From Holacanthus passer (Eukaryota > Chordata > Actinopteri > Pomacanthidae), in assembly GCA_025331565.1 (NCBI GenBank), contig JAFREQ010000040.1, forward strand, positions 4,575,001-4,639,000: a stretch of DNA of 64,000 nucleotides, given 5' to 3'. This document shows, in pieces, positions 24,994 to 37,337 of the stretch. Positions within the stretch are counted from its first letter, which is position 1, and every line of letters begins with the position of its first letter. The notes beneath the pieces are model-generated. The model was not told where the DNA came from and did not search any database. It saw nothing but the letters and a program-made list of their open reading frames with translations. Both the position numbers and the translations under genes were made by a program.

Positions 24994-27810
24994 CAGGTAC
25001 CATCCAGTCATCCTGCTGCCTGTCAAGTTCTGGGCTGCTTTGTTACACTACAACATTCCTGTAATGTGTTGAGACAAAGTAAGTGAGGGAAGGTAGCAGA
25101 CCCACATCTGCGCCACAGCATTACCCCTGTACTGCTGAAAAATATGTGTGTGTGTGTGTGTGTGTGTGGATATACAGCATGTGTGCATGTGTGTCCTTTA
25201 CAAGAGTTTAATTTGAAGCAGTTTAGTCCTTACAGTGTTTCTCCATGTTTGCTCTTTGAGATGCAAGCTGACATTTAATAGATGGTGTAAAGATCAGAGT
25301 AGAAAGACTTAAAGAGAGTTGTCATTTGAGGTGGAAAAAGACGCTGTGATGTTCAGCTCTCATATGTCTGCACTGTTTGAACTGGATGTGCAGGTTTTGA
25401 CATCTTTTTGAAAAGATATCGAGCATATAAAGTTTCTCAGTCATCTGTTATCGTCCTGCAGTGTTGGAGAAAGCTCTTATCATTATGACCACGTTTGTCT
25501 TTTTATTGCCCCTTCAAATAAAAACAATTACCCAAGCTTTTGTTTGTCATTAATAAGTAAATAGATTAATTGTCCTTTTCTGATTTAACAGTCAGTTGGA
25601 GATGCCTCCTGCAGTGATGAGCATCTCCAATTTCTTCTGGCATTTTCTAAATGACTCATCTGCTTTCATTTGAGTCCATAAATCTTGCGGCGCAGCTAAT
25701 AATGCCATGCCTTTCTTATGGCAATTCTGAGCTACTTTTTTGAATCCTGACCTTTAAATCATTGAACGAACTAACATTAAAGACAGACACAGCAAAGAGG
25801 AAGGAGTCGAGCTTTAGAGCCTGAGACTTGCCACTCAGCGTCTGCAGCTCTGTCTTGTGAAACATGTCTGACAGGCTTCCTGGCAGCTGGCTAATGGCGT
25901 CATCAGTGTCAATGTAAATGATCAGGCCATCTCAGGCAAAACCAGCTCTTTCTGCTCGGTACAGAATGGCAACATCCCTCACTAAGAGCCCCCAGAGGAC
26001 ACACATAACCCTGATTACATTTCTGCCACAGATACAGTATAACTGCGCAACTGCGGGGAACAAACAGAATCAGCCTCTGAACACAGCCCTCGGACGAGCA
26101 GGTTTGTTTTCATGACCCTGCTCGAGAGATCCTTTGAATATCAAAAACAGTATGGTTAGCCACATGTTTCTGCCAGACCCATATACACGTGCTGCCAAAA
26201 ATACAGACAGTCACGCTTACACACAAACACATGCATCGCATACACACAGACACAATCTCCCACACACCTACATGCCAACAGCTGCGCGTTCTGGCAGGGC
26301 GACGGAGCCAGTGGCAATGATTGAAACATGCCTCTTTAAGCTGGAGCCCTGCGATACGACTCTCTCTGCTGGTCTCCACAGCCACACTTAGCTCATAACC
26401 CCCCGTTTTAATAAACCATGCACCCCCGCATCCTTCACCACCTCACCCCATCCCCACACGAGTCGGCCAGAAAGCTTTTTTCGCTCTCTTTACCTCATCC
26501 AAACCTCTGTTGTCTTAACTCTCTTCCCCCATCTCTCCAATCCAGTTCACCCTACACACCATTTTAGCCCCTGGGAGCTTACCAGGGCTCTCCATGCAGC
26601 AGAAATAGCCCCTGGCCTCAAATCCTTAGGGACAGTTATCCTAAAAAAAAAAAACCCCAGCATCCCCTCTCTGATCAAGGCCCCAGTATCAGACACACAG
26701 CCAGTCCATCTTTTGTAAATAAACAGATGCAGCCAACCACCTCAGGGAAGAGCCATGCAGTCACATTGTGTGAAGAGAAGCCCAGCAGAGGGAGTAGATG
26801 AGCCCTGTAGGTACACAGAGGTGGTCTAAAACCGTCAAACCGTAAAAAACAAAAAAAACAGCCACACACACACAAGCTTTTGTTTGCCGATGACATTCCT
26901 CTATTTCTGTGTTGTCCTGCTTTTTGGATCAGTGGACAATGTTGCTCTCAGAACTGTCCTTTCAGTCACTGCTGCACTCCCCGTCTTCTTTACCTGCTCT
27001 ATACTCCCTTCACCTCACTTCTTTGCCTGCATAATATAGCAGAGCCACCGAGGGCACGAGTGTGAGAGACGAAGAACAAGCAGGAGTGTGTGACTGTCAG
27101 TCATGTTTTCAGGATCCAAGGGCGGGTTGGAAATGCTATGGCCTGCTCCTTTGAAAATAAAGAAAGGTCCAATGATGTACCGATCTGCACAGATAGAAAC
27201 AGCTCTGACATGGAAGGTCTTGTGCGGCTGTCACCGGCGTCGCCATGCAGAAAAGCAATGGTACTGAGAGGTGCAATGTGATGACAGTGTGACTTGGGAG
27301 AAGAGACAACAGAATTCATAAATGTGCATGACCTGCTCACACTGGTCAGGCAGGTAAACGTTCCCTAGTCATTGCCTGAAGGGTTGCGAGCTAAAGAAAG
27401 AAGGACATACCTTAGATGTATAGAGGAAAAGGATGAGAAGACATATAGGTAGGAAGAGTTGAGGTTATAGTAAATCAGCAACACAAACAAAAAAGAGAGA
27501 GGAGAAATGGCAAGATTATTGCCTCGTCCACCCACACAAAACAAATCCTCTTGTGAGAAGATGCAAAACTCACAAGAATAATAGGGGATTTGATTGGCAG
27601 ATGCAATAATTCAACCAGGGGAATTCATCAGTGTATTCTGACGGCCGTGTGTGTGTGTCCGTGCGCGTGTGTGTCTGACAGGCAGCTGTTTGTCTGAGAG
27701 AATGAAAAAGATGGTAGAAAAACTGTTGTTGTCTTCTTGGCAGTATAAAACTGGAATAAAAATCACTACTGAGAGACTGACAGAACAGCTCAAATCAAGA
27801 CTGAAACCCC
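24994..27810. other. non-coding with a GT tract at 25145-25167
   Basis: No gene was seen. A GT run occupies 25145-25167. Positions 26200-26280 are CA-rich and explain histidine/threonine-rich frames on both strands. Short A-runs are at about 26643-26654. Nothing else was recognised. Confidence 0.5.
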
Positions 27811-27894
27811 TTCTCTCAGTCTCTCTCTCTCTTTCTCTCTCTCCCCTTCTTTCTCTCTCTCTCTCTCTCTGGGTATGTGTGTGTGTGTGTGTGT
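27811..27894 (+). repeat. compound (CT)n-(GT)n microsatellite
   Basis: CT-rich sequence (27811-27870, with CCCCTT and TTT interruptions) passes into a GT run (27875-27894). Together with GT/CA tracts at 27644-27675 and 27987-28031 it produces the longest open frame of the window, on the minus strand, which is low-complexity HTHT/RERE sequence and not a gene. Confidence 0.9.
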
Positions 27895-27986
27895 AGGTAT
27901 GACAGGCTGTCAGTGTGCGTGTGTGTGATTGAAAAGAACAGCAAGACTTGCAGTGAGGCATGCTGAGACTGTGGTCTGAGAGAATG

Positions 27987-28031
27987 TCTGTGTGTGTGTG
28001 TGTCTGTGTCTGTGTGTGTGTGTGTCTATGT
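27987..28031 (+). repeat. (GT)n imperfect microsatellite
   Basis: An interrupted GT tract with CTGTGTCTGTG and CTATG breaks. Confidence 0.85.
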
Positions 28032-31000
28032 GTGTACACTTTTACCATTATCACTTTCATTCCCCACTCCTTGTCCTCGACAGTACATTGATCCACCAGC
28101 GTTCCTCTCTCCCCGATCCATTTACTTGTAAAGCAGACAATTGGGCACAAGGAGAAAGGGCAAGCTGCTTGTTGTCTCAGGACAGCAGACGCCCCTGGTA
28201 CACTGTGCTTGTTACCTTGATTTTGAATGTGTATGGCTGTTCTTCGCTCAGCATCTACAGAAACTGAACAAGTTTCATAACTTGGCGCTGATGGCCGCTG
28301 CTCTTAAACCTGGCACAGAAAGTAAAACTGTACCGTAAAACTTTACCCATTCTGATGAAATGTTGGACAGTTCACACAGAGCTGTTTAATATATGCTCCC
28401 CATGAAAGGAAGAAGCGAGAGGAGGGAAGGATACATGGTGGGAGAAAGACGGGAAAGAAGTAATGGAGGGAAGGCAAGAAGAATGCTATGAGTAAACCCA
28501 CAAAGAATTATCACTGACTCTGAAACTCCTCTCAGCTACATGAAGCTTGAAGTTTTAGTGTCTTTCAGCTCGTTGTTTTGGTTGTCCAGCCCAAAACTTC
28601 ACTGTTTCAATTCAGTCTCGACTCAGCCTCACCCTCATTTTTAGCTGTAGTTGACACCTGTTTATAGGCTCGACTACCAGCCCTGCACCAAATAGCATAC
28701 AGATGAAGTCAGAACCACACCTGAGCTACGACTAGAGTGAATACTAAACTCATATTTGTCAGATCGACATGCGATTCCTAACAAATGTGAATGTTGCCGA
28801 TTAGGAAAAGCACAGACATAAATGATAAAATGAATGATGGCTGAATTCCAATCGGCTGCTTCAGTTTCAGGGTCCTGGTGTTGTGCACGCTGGCTCACTG
28901 TCATGTCTTACTGGGACACTTGAATAGAACAGGGCCATTGTTAGTGTTATTAGTAACATCTGTGATTTCCGGTTAGAGTCAAAATGTGAGCTGTGAAAAA
29001 GGCTTATGTTGTGTCTACAGCTTGTTCCGCTGCCTTTAAGCAGCCATAAAAATCCATTTGTACTGCTTTATGCCATAGTCTATATTTATTTACTGTACTA
29101 ATGCATTGTCAAATTCTGACTTAATTTTTAAAAACATCTTTATCAAAATTATATTATTGCCTGTTTAAGTACAACTAAACATCTACTGGATGTTAGTGAT
29201 GTTATAAACTGGATACTGAACATATTGCTCAACAGCAAATGTGTAATATGATGCTCACACTGTTATACTATAATTTAAGATTAAGGAATTGTCTTCAGCC
29301 TTGTTAAGTAAAAGCAATTAAACAAGATTCGGAATGTCTTACATTCAAAGGATATAAATGCAAAATCAAACTAAAAATGCTAAATTTATTCAACAAACAG
29401 TCAAAAAAGAACAAGAGAAATGTCTCTTTTAAGCAAACAAGCCAGAAGAGCAAAGACCGTCTCGTCTACTATACAGAACGTACTGAAAGCAACGTGCTAA
29501 TGATTATAGGCGGGCAGTTTGGCACCCCTAACATTACCCTCAAAATGTTTGCGAAATTATTACTGCTCATTATTTGTTTTGTAATTAACATTTGATGAAT
29601 GGTTTGCTTTGTAATGATAATTCAGTCAGCTGTCTGCGAGCCATTTTGAGAGAGGAGGACAGACACACGCTAATTGGGTTTGTGTGCTGCTGTGTGTACG
29701 CGTATTACTCGTGTTGTGGGGACATGCGTCTGTTTGTGCAGTTGCATTGTGGGATCTTGCCACCTTACACTAACCTTAAAGCAACTTGATTTAAGGTTAG
29801 GTTAAGGTAAGGGAAACAGGGGTAAGTGATGGTGTGTGTATGTTTGTGTGAGATGACTATTTAAAACAAATGCAAATTTAGGCTTTTGTTCACTGAAACT
29901 GCAAAAATGATAAAAGCCATAAAAGAAAATGAAAGGATTGCTTTTAATGAAACAGGTTGTAACGTGCAAATTCACAGTGCCTGCGCTCGATTTGCCAAGT
30001 GGTTTGAAGTGTGGGTGCCCTGAATATCATCTGAGGAGCTAAAAGCAAACAGAGCAGGCAGCCTGGGGAGACAAGGTAAAGGGTAAAAAAGATCAGTTTC
30101 ATCTTCTCATTTGTAATTCCTCAAATATGTTTTTTTTTTCTGTATCACTTTTAATACACCTCTCTATCTCTCATCTTCAGCACTACTTTACTTTTACCCA
30201 TCCTCAGATCCGTTCCTCTGCCTTAAACTGTGTCACACGAGCAAAAAGAGGTCCGGGAAAGGATGGGGAAAGGTAAAAGAGAAGCTGGGAAACATAAGAT
30301 GATAATTAAAGCGCCCAGATGGCACCCCCCAGCTAATAGTCCAAATTATCAGTAATGGGGAAGGTTTTGGGGATCAGAGCAGAAAGCGGTGAAATCTCCC
30401 CATGACAACTCACTCGTTGCTGGAAAAGAGACTAACAGCTTCTGATTGGGGGGGAATTGGTTGTAACGAACCGGCAGACAGCCATCTTTAACCAATCATG
30501 TGTCAGAGGTTAATGGACCACATGTCACCGGATCCAAGACAAAGCCATACCGATGGTGTCAATTGCATTAACCTCTCCAATCTCTCTCACTCTGTCCCTT
30601 GCAGACACACACACATACACACACTATAAAGTTGCTCTGTGATGTACAAAAAAAGAAAGTTTTACTTCCCATCTATGCATATGCAACATACATATGAATC
30701 TACATGTTATTCTAATAAGCACATATACATACTTATTTCAACGTGGTAATCTCACAGGCGTGTCCCCAGAATTCCTTGGTACGATGGTGCCATCATTTTT
30801 TTAGGAATGCAAAATGTAGTACTAAAATATTACATATGTTCGATGCTAAATTGCCACCTAAAAACATAATTAAATGTCGTATTTTGAAAGTAGAATGATG
30901 GTTTTATGGGGTTTTATTTGTGCTGATGCTCCATACTTCAAGGAAACTAACAGACTAATTTAAAAGGTCCATTCTGTCAAATTGTAAAGAAAACACATTT

Positions 31001-32671
31001 TCTTACTCGCCTCTTCTTACATGTCACCACAGCCAGATTTGATTTTATCTGCCCTGCAAGTTTTAAGACACCTGAGATTTGTGCTGTCACAATGGGGTTG
31101 CATGGAATTTTGTTTTCACTCCCCCCGTCAATCCCTGGGTGATCTCTGTTTTGTAGATTATGTCAAGGACACGGAGACATCTTTTCTGGAAAAAGAATTG
31201 AATTTCTCAAGTGTCATTTTTCAATGCTGTGAGCACGACAAAACAAAATTCCATTCACCAATGTTGTATTTGGGTGAAGAATAAATCTAAGAGACATATA
31301 TTTCAAAACCAGGGCAAGCGAAATCAAAATGATCTGCAACACCAGTAGGGGCAAGTAAGAAGAAGATGTTTTTTGTAATTTGGGTGAGTTGACCCTTTAA
31401 TATTTTATCCATTTTTGAAAGATGAAGAGAGAAAAGTTAAGGGGGTTTAGAGATTCAGGGCAGTAGTAAATTTTCCATCAAAAAATCATGAACTTTTTGT
31501 TTTTTCCACAATGTAGTTTTCAAAGTTGAATTACAACATTTTCTTCTGCCCTGACTTCTCTTTGCTGCACCTGACAGGTCAATAGCGATTGATTTTGACT
31601 GTATAATCCATGCATTATTGAAATAGCGATATCCACGTGGGGACTCGCAGCGTTCATTGGATTTCACTGTGTGGGCTGCTGCACCTGGCAGAGGGCCAGC
31701 AGACAGATCCCACACATCTGCAGGTCAAAACAGATATTTGACTCTGCTCTCCTCTGGTTTTCCTCTGAAACAAACCTCAACTGAACGCAATGAATTTGCT
31801 ATTAAGATCAGGTTTATACCCGTATACACCAAAAGCATGCTCACACACACACACACACGGTGCATCCCAATGGAGTTACAAATAAACCAGGCTCTAAATG
31901 TGATCGTATCAATTTCACCACTGCTTTCTTGGGTTAAACAACTCTCAAACTTCTGTAAGTGACCAGATATTATCTCTATACTTTGAGTCATGTGACAATT
32001 TCAGTTCAAATGTTTGCAGCAAATTTGTGTCAAATGTGTGTATGTGTAAAACTAACTCAAAAGTATCACAATCTTCCCAACACAAAAAAATAAATTGCCT
32101 TAAAACACTGCACATTAACATGAAATTTGTCAACTGAAGATGAAGATGACGGAGGATTACACAGCTATTAGCAAGCATTTCATGAGGTATTTTACTTTCA
32201 AGCCAAACAAAAGAAAGTTTTGTTATTTTGCCCCTAATACATTTAATTCTCCTAAGATATTGCTGTAGAATATATACTCCAATTAACTAACTCTCTCATC
32301 TCCTCTGTAACTTTGTTGTTTGTGTCAAACGCAGGCCTTGGCGACTCAGGGGGACAGGAGGGACCGGGCCTGTGCAAGAGAGTTGTATCAAAGCAGAGCA
32401 GCACTGTTGTTGCTGCAATTCCCTGATTGCCAATATAAGCCGATCAGTGTGACATGTATTTAATGCACATTTAAATTTAAATGTTTACTTCAAGCTGGTT
32501 TTCTTTTTTCTGTTTTTGTCTGTCTGATGTTAACCCAGCGCAACTAAGCAATGATTCCCATTTGTGTTTGAAGGCACCAAAGACTAAACTGAACAGAATG
32601 TGGACATGAAACAAGGAGTGAGGTACAGTCATTTATGGCCCCAACTTTGAGTCATACCACAATCTTTAGTA
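28032..32671. other. non-coding; enhancer-like block at 30290-30570
   Basis: No gene was recognised. Positions 30290-30570 are repeat-free, richer in GC than their surroundings and contain TGATAATTAAAGCGCC, AGCTAATAGTCC and CACATGTCACC (an E-box), so this is a candidate regulatory block. A GGTTAGGTTAAGG scrap near 29793 resembles the core of the repeat at 2.8 kb. Positions 28390-28490 are purine-rich. The remaining sequence is AT-rich and featureless. Confidence 0.4.
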
Positions 32672-33162
32672 CAGTACTTCCAAAAACTTGGGACGCTGTA
32701 TAAGACGTAAATAAGAACAGAATGTAATAATCACAAACAAACTGCTGACAGTAGTTTTACAAAGTGTTCCTGAGCCCATGTATTAATCTCCTTTATGCAA
32801 TTATGTGTTCAAGTGGTGAATCTCGCTCCATCCTCGCTTGTGAACTACTGAGTCTTTCCAGGATGAACCTTTCATACCCAATCATGATACTATCACCTGT
32901 TACCAATGAACCTGTTTACCTGTGGAATGATCCAAACAGGTGTTTTTGGATCAATCCACAACTTTCACAGTCTTTTGTTGCTCCTGTGCCAACTTGTTTG
33001 AAACGTGTTGCTGCCATCAAATTCAGAATAAGCAGATATTTACAAAAATCAATGATGTTGATGAGTCAAACATTAAATGTATAGACTTTGTGCTGTTTTC
33101 AATTGAGCATATGTCAAAAGGAGGATTAACAAATTATCCCAACTGTTTCAGAATCGGGATTG
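32672..33162 (-). mobile_element. internally deleted Tc1/mariner-type DNA transposon
   Basis: The left end (ACTTCCAAAAACTTGGGACG) and right end (TCCCAACTGTTTCAGAATCGGG) are imperfect inverted copies of each other. TA dinucleotides lie just outside at 32670-32671 and 33163-33164, as expected for Tc1/mariner target duplications. The interior matches the end portions of a widespread fish Tc1-like element I recognise. On the minus strand a short transposase scrap near 32763-32806 reads NCIKEINTWAQEH. Most of the transposase is missing (the element is about 490 bases against well over 1 kb for a full copy), and stops break what remains. It is a dead, non-autonomous relic. Confidence 0.8.
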
Positions 33163-34168
33163 TATTATCGCAGGTATTGTCATTCTTAGTGGTGAACATT
33201 GAACAGTTAGTCATTGCGCATTAACAGAAAAGAAATCAAGCAAAAAAGACCCATTGTGCAATTGATTGTACAAACAGATTTGAAGATAATCCAGGAATAA
33301 ATTATTACTGACTGCTGAAGGCTGAACAGAAAAGAAGAAGCATGTCCACAGAGGAGTTACATTTGGCAAGATCTCATGAAAGTCATTGCACATCCCTGTT
33401 TTGCTAATGGCACATGAGCTTTGACCTGAGTTACACTAATCACTAGTTGCTCCTCATTGCCAAGTCCTGTCTTCCATAAACATTATACAGCATTGTTCTG
33501 CATTCGGAATCTATCTCCATTATCCATATTTATCATTTTCTCTTTTTTGCCTGACAAAATGCAAATGCATGTTGCCTGCATGACAACTTTCCCTTGTGGT
33601 TAATGCAAAATTACTCTTCCCATATGTCTCTTTATCAAGATGTCACTGGTACAAGGAAAATTAGCTGCACTCAGTTCTTTATGTCTTAGGCAATTAATGT
33701 TGGTGTTCTGCAGAGAACAGCTGGTCCTCACTACTTCAGTCCTGTACCTGTTAGCCAACTCGCAATACCTGTGTGTGTGTGCATGTGTGTGTGTATGTGT
33801 GTGTTTTGCGAATGACAACAACAAATGTAGAACAGCAGCTATTTCAGCTGAGTGCACACCACAGAAATAATAAATGTGAGTGTTTTCACCTATGCTGTAA
33901 ATTGTCTGACCACCTGAAGTTTTGTGATTGAAGTAACCTTGAAGTATTTAGATGATTTGACGTCCTGGCACAATGACATGTACAGTGGCTACAGTAAATG
34001 CAAAAACTGAGTTGCAACGCCTTTTATTTCTCCATTTCTTTCTAGCAGTCGCCCTCTTTTCCACGTTTTGCTCTTCTTAGTGACAGCTGAGATTGATAAT
34101 CGGCATTTATCTGCACAGTGCAGACTCTCCTTATGGGAGACACACATCCATGCACGATTGTACATGTG

Positions 34169-34202
<34 letters not shown>

Positions 34203-34339
34203 CTGCAGGTTTGGCAGTTTGCCATATAGGCTAATTGTGTGGCATCTGACAAGGTCTCAAACCATTGAGTTTTAATCATGATGAAATGATGTTTGCTCCA
34301 GCAAGTCGAGGTAAAGCTGCTCTCATCCATGGATCCGTC
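33163..34339. other. non-coding, with GT and CA tracts
   Basis: No gene was seen. A GT-rich tract lies at 33770-33804 and a clean CA run at 34170-34200. The latter explains histidine/threonine or cysteine/valine-rich frames. The rest is AT-rich with nothing recognised. Confidence 0.5.
34170..34200 (+). repeat. (CA)n microsatellite
   Basis: A clean CA dinucleotide run of about 31 bases. Confidence 0.9.
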
Positions 34340-34610
34340 CATAGTGCTGATGTAGCAGATCTGGACGGATGGTTAATTTGGGGTTGGATTGCGGCTGTTT
34401 ATAATAAAGGGTCATTTCAATTTGGGCTGTATTGCCACTGATTTGGAGGTCAGCGGGTGGCTGTCTCTCAAATTAGCCATGCAATTAATGATGTACCTTT
34501 ACATAAGTTATAATAACGTTCCTGCCTGCATTTTGTTTGTAATGATGCAATTTACTATAATGGACAGGAAAAATTACTGCAAAGCCAACAGGATTTCCAC
34601 ATGAGCAGCC
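34340..34610. promoter_or_regulatory. candidate enhancer / conserved-element-like block
   Basis: A repeat-free, AT-rich block with GGTTAATTTGGG, CATGCAATTAATGATG, AATGATGCAATTTAC and TTATAATAACG. Homeodomain-type cores are clustered without microsatellite sequence, a pattern typical of conserved vertebrate non-coding elements. Conservation is not testable here. Confidence 0.3.
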
Positions 34611-34804
34611 AGATAAGCAAAGGCTTGAGAACTTCATTGGAAACATGATAATGATCTGGGGCTATTTCGCAAACAAGCTTAGGCACTAAGCCTTAATGCA
34701 TTTAGTGAAACACACTGAGGAAAACGTTATAAAATGCTGCCTGTTCTTTATTTTATAAAATTAGTTTTATTAGGCTACTAGAAATTTGTTTGCGGTGCAA
34801 ATAT

Positions 34805-35352
34805 AAAACATTGTGTGCAACAACAGCTGAGGCTGATGGGAATGTCATTAGTGTTGTGGGTATTTAGTCATAAACCAGAATTAGACAAATTACAATTTTG
34901 GCCTGTCGATGGTGCTAGATCAAAGGTTAAGGGTCCGTACTCAATCCATCCGATAATCGTTGAGACATTTCACTCAAAACCACAAATGTGAACCTCATTG
35001 TGAACTAAAGGAGAAGTCAGGGAATCAGCAAAGACATTAGAATACATAATATGGAAACTATGAAAATGTTATACAAAAAATACTATAAAATGTGTGCCAA
35101 TGTATCCCATATATATTTCTTAAGAGAAGGGAAAACTTTGACCTGCTGGTGGCACGCAATCTAAAGCCAGAGAATCACCATCATCATCTTGGCTTCATGA
35201 ATTTTTGGACTCAATTTCATGGCAAGCCATCCAAATGTCAAAACATTTCACTAAAAATGTCAACCTGCTGGTGGCACTAGAGGTAATGTCAGGGGATCAC
35301 CAAAGTCAATAAGATTCATTCTCTGAGTAGAATGAACGTACAAAATTTTGAC
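34805..35352 (+). repeat. interspersed repeat, copy 1
   Basis: The segment shares long, ordered similarity with 40598-41006: GGGAATGTCATTAGT, TATTTAGTCATAAAC, CACTCAAAACCACAAATGT and AGTCAGGGGATCACC-type modules. It includes an internal tandem unit of roughly 100-150 bases (GTCAACCT, GGTGGC, CTAGAGG or CTAGAT, then TCATGGCAA, CCATCCAA). I recognise it as a family dispersed through percomorph fish genomes. It has no coding capacity, is clearly old, and is interrupted by AT-rich sequence near 35040-35130. The class of the founder element is not known to me. Confidence 0.75.
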
Positions 35353-36090
35353 ACTGAAAGAGCCTTGCAGTCTTTTCTAATGTTTGCTGTCATTGATTAT
35401 TTGTATTGTGCTTTTTGCCCCCAGATTTTGGAAACGTACCTGCTATTTGACAGAACCTCAACTTCGTTACACCTTACAAGGAGAAGTCACTTTAATGACC
35501 AGTCAAACACATAGTACCACATCACACTTAATGAAGCTGGACCTTCATCAATACCTTCTGGTCTCCACCTAATCTCAATTAGTTGTATATTAATAGAAAT
35601 TGTTAGGATCAGCAATTGATTCCTCTGAGCCTGACAAACAACACATGTTTTCATCCCGCTCATTGATTGATCTGCTCAGTATATTGTAAAGGCTCTTTTC
35701 AGCCCTGATGAAAATGGAGTGAACCCAGCAGACAGGCGACATTCCTGCCGCAGAGAGAGAGGACCGGTGGCCTTTACCGGACTCCAACTGTCTAGCCTGA
35801 ACACAAGAAAACCAGGTAAATGTCAGGTGTTTTTGAAGAACGTCAGAAGCTACATTTCACTCCTCTTTATTCCACTTTTTTTTCCTCCGCCCTCTCCTTT
35901 CATCCCCTTCCCTCTCGCTGATGCCTGTCTCTCCTAGATAATGTCAATGCCTCCAGGGTGAGTAGCACAGTGTGATCCTCCCCCCTTCATCTGTTCCCCC
36001 ACGCCTTCTTCCTCTTCATTTCCCTCCTCATCCTCTCCTCTACACTGTGTTTCTCTGATCTGCTCCCTCTTCCTTTTTGATAAGCCCCAA

Positions 36091-36136
36091 TCTCTCTCTC
36101 TCTCTCTCTCTCTCCCTCTCCCTCTCCCTCTCTCTG
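36091..36136 (+). repeat. (CT)n microsatellite
   Basis: A CT run of about 46 bases, partly CCCTCTCCCT in its second half. Confidence 0.9.
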
Positions 36137-37301
36137 TCAGAATTTAGGGGGGGATAAAAATCACTAAGCTCTGAATTATCTGGCTCTGCTAAAGGTCACA
36201 GTCCTAATCATCCTGGATGATTGTGAATGGAAGCAGCAGCAGTTATTAGCAGCGCTCTGTCTGGAAGCGAACCAAGAAAGGATGACAAGAACATAGTTTT
36301 TGCTCCGGATCAAATGGAGAGACAGCTGAGTGGTGTGATCACATGGCAAGATTTAGAAAAATACCAAATCTGATGTATTTTTAAATTATCAACCTTTGCA
36401 ATACATTCTAAACACTTATTGGACTGTAGGTTTATTGTTAAAAACATTTCTAACATGCATTTGTTCTTAAAAATAGATGCTGGTGTAAAAAAAAAACAAT
36501 TGAACACATCCTCTGGAAATGGTGCAGTTTATCCTATTTGCACAGTGAGATATGGCAGGAGCAGAAAAACAGTGCTAAATCATGATGGTAAAAACCATCG
36601 AGGGGAGAGATGTAATCAATAATAAGTGTGTGGGAGACAAAAACCCAAAGGGCGTCTATAAACATCTCACCACAAACAGCAAACAGACACAACAACAGTA
36701 AAAGAGATCAAGGCGACAAGCGAAGACACGACTGTGAGGATAGCACAATCTAAATTATAACCCAAACCAGCGTGATGAAAAAATACTGAAACAGCAATGA
36801 GATATATAAAATATCAGGGGAAACACAATAGAATAAAATAAAGCAACCCTAATACTGGAAAGAAAAAACATAGGAGATGTGAGTGTGGGGATGTGTTTGA
36901 GGATGTGTGTGTGCAAGAGGGAGAGAGATAAGAGAAAGAAATAACTGTGTCCATCAGAGTGACAAAGCCATGCGGGATAAAGACAATACCTAATGCAGAT
37001 GAACAAGTCCCACGTTTATATTTTTTTAAGATGTGAAGTCATTTGGCATAACTCTATTTCATTTTTCCCACTCAAAGTGCAACTACCTGGAAGAACCTGC
37101 ATATCACCTGAAGGTAAGAGCAGATAAGCGATTTCCACTGAAATTCAGATTCACCACACGCAGACTTTGATTCACTGTTTGCTTCTGATTGTTTTCCACT
37201 TGTGATGGTTCACTGATGGCTGTACCCGGGTATTCACCACAACATGCCCTAACTACACTGAAAAGCCAGTTTCAAGGAAATGTATGCATGCACACAAAGT
37301 G

Positions 37302-37335
<34 letters not shown>

Positions 37336-37337
37336 AG
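37302..37337 (+). repeat. (CT)n-(CA)n microsatellite
   Basis: A short CT run (37302-37310) passing into a CA run. Confidence 0.9.

Noticed and set aside
27611..28150. Longest open frame of the window (about 180 codons, minus strand)
   Set aside because: It is translated CA/GA microsatellite (His-Thr and Arg-Glu repeats) with no domain or splice context.
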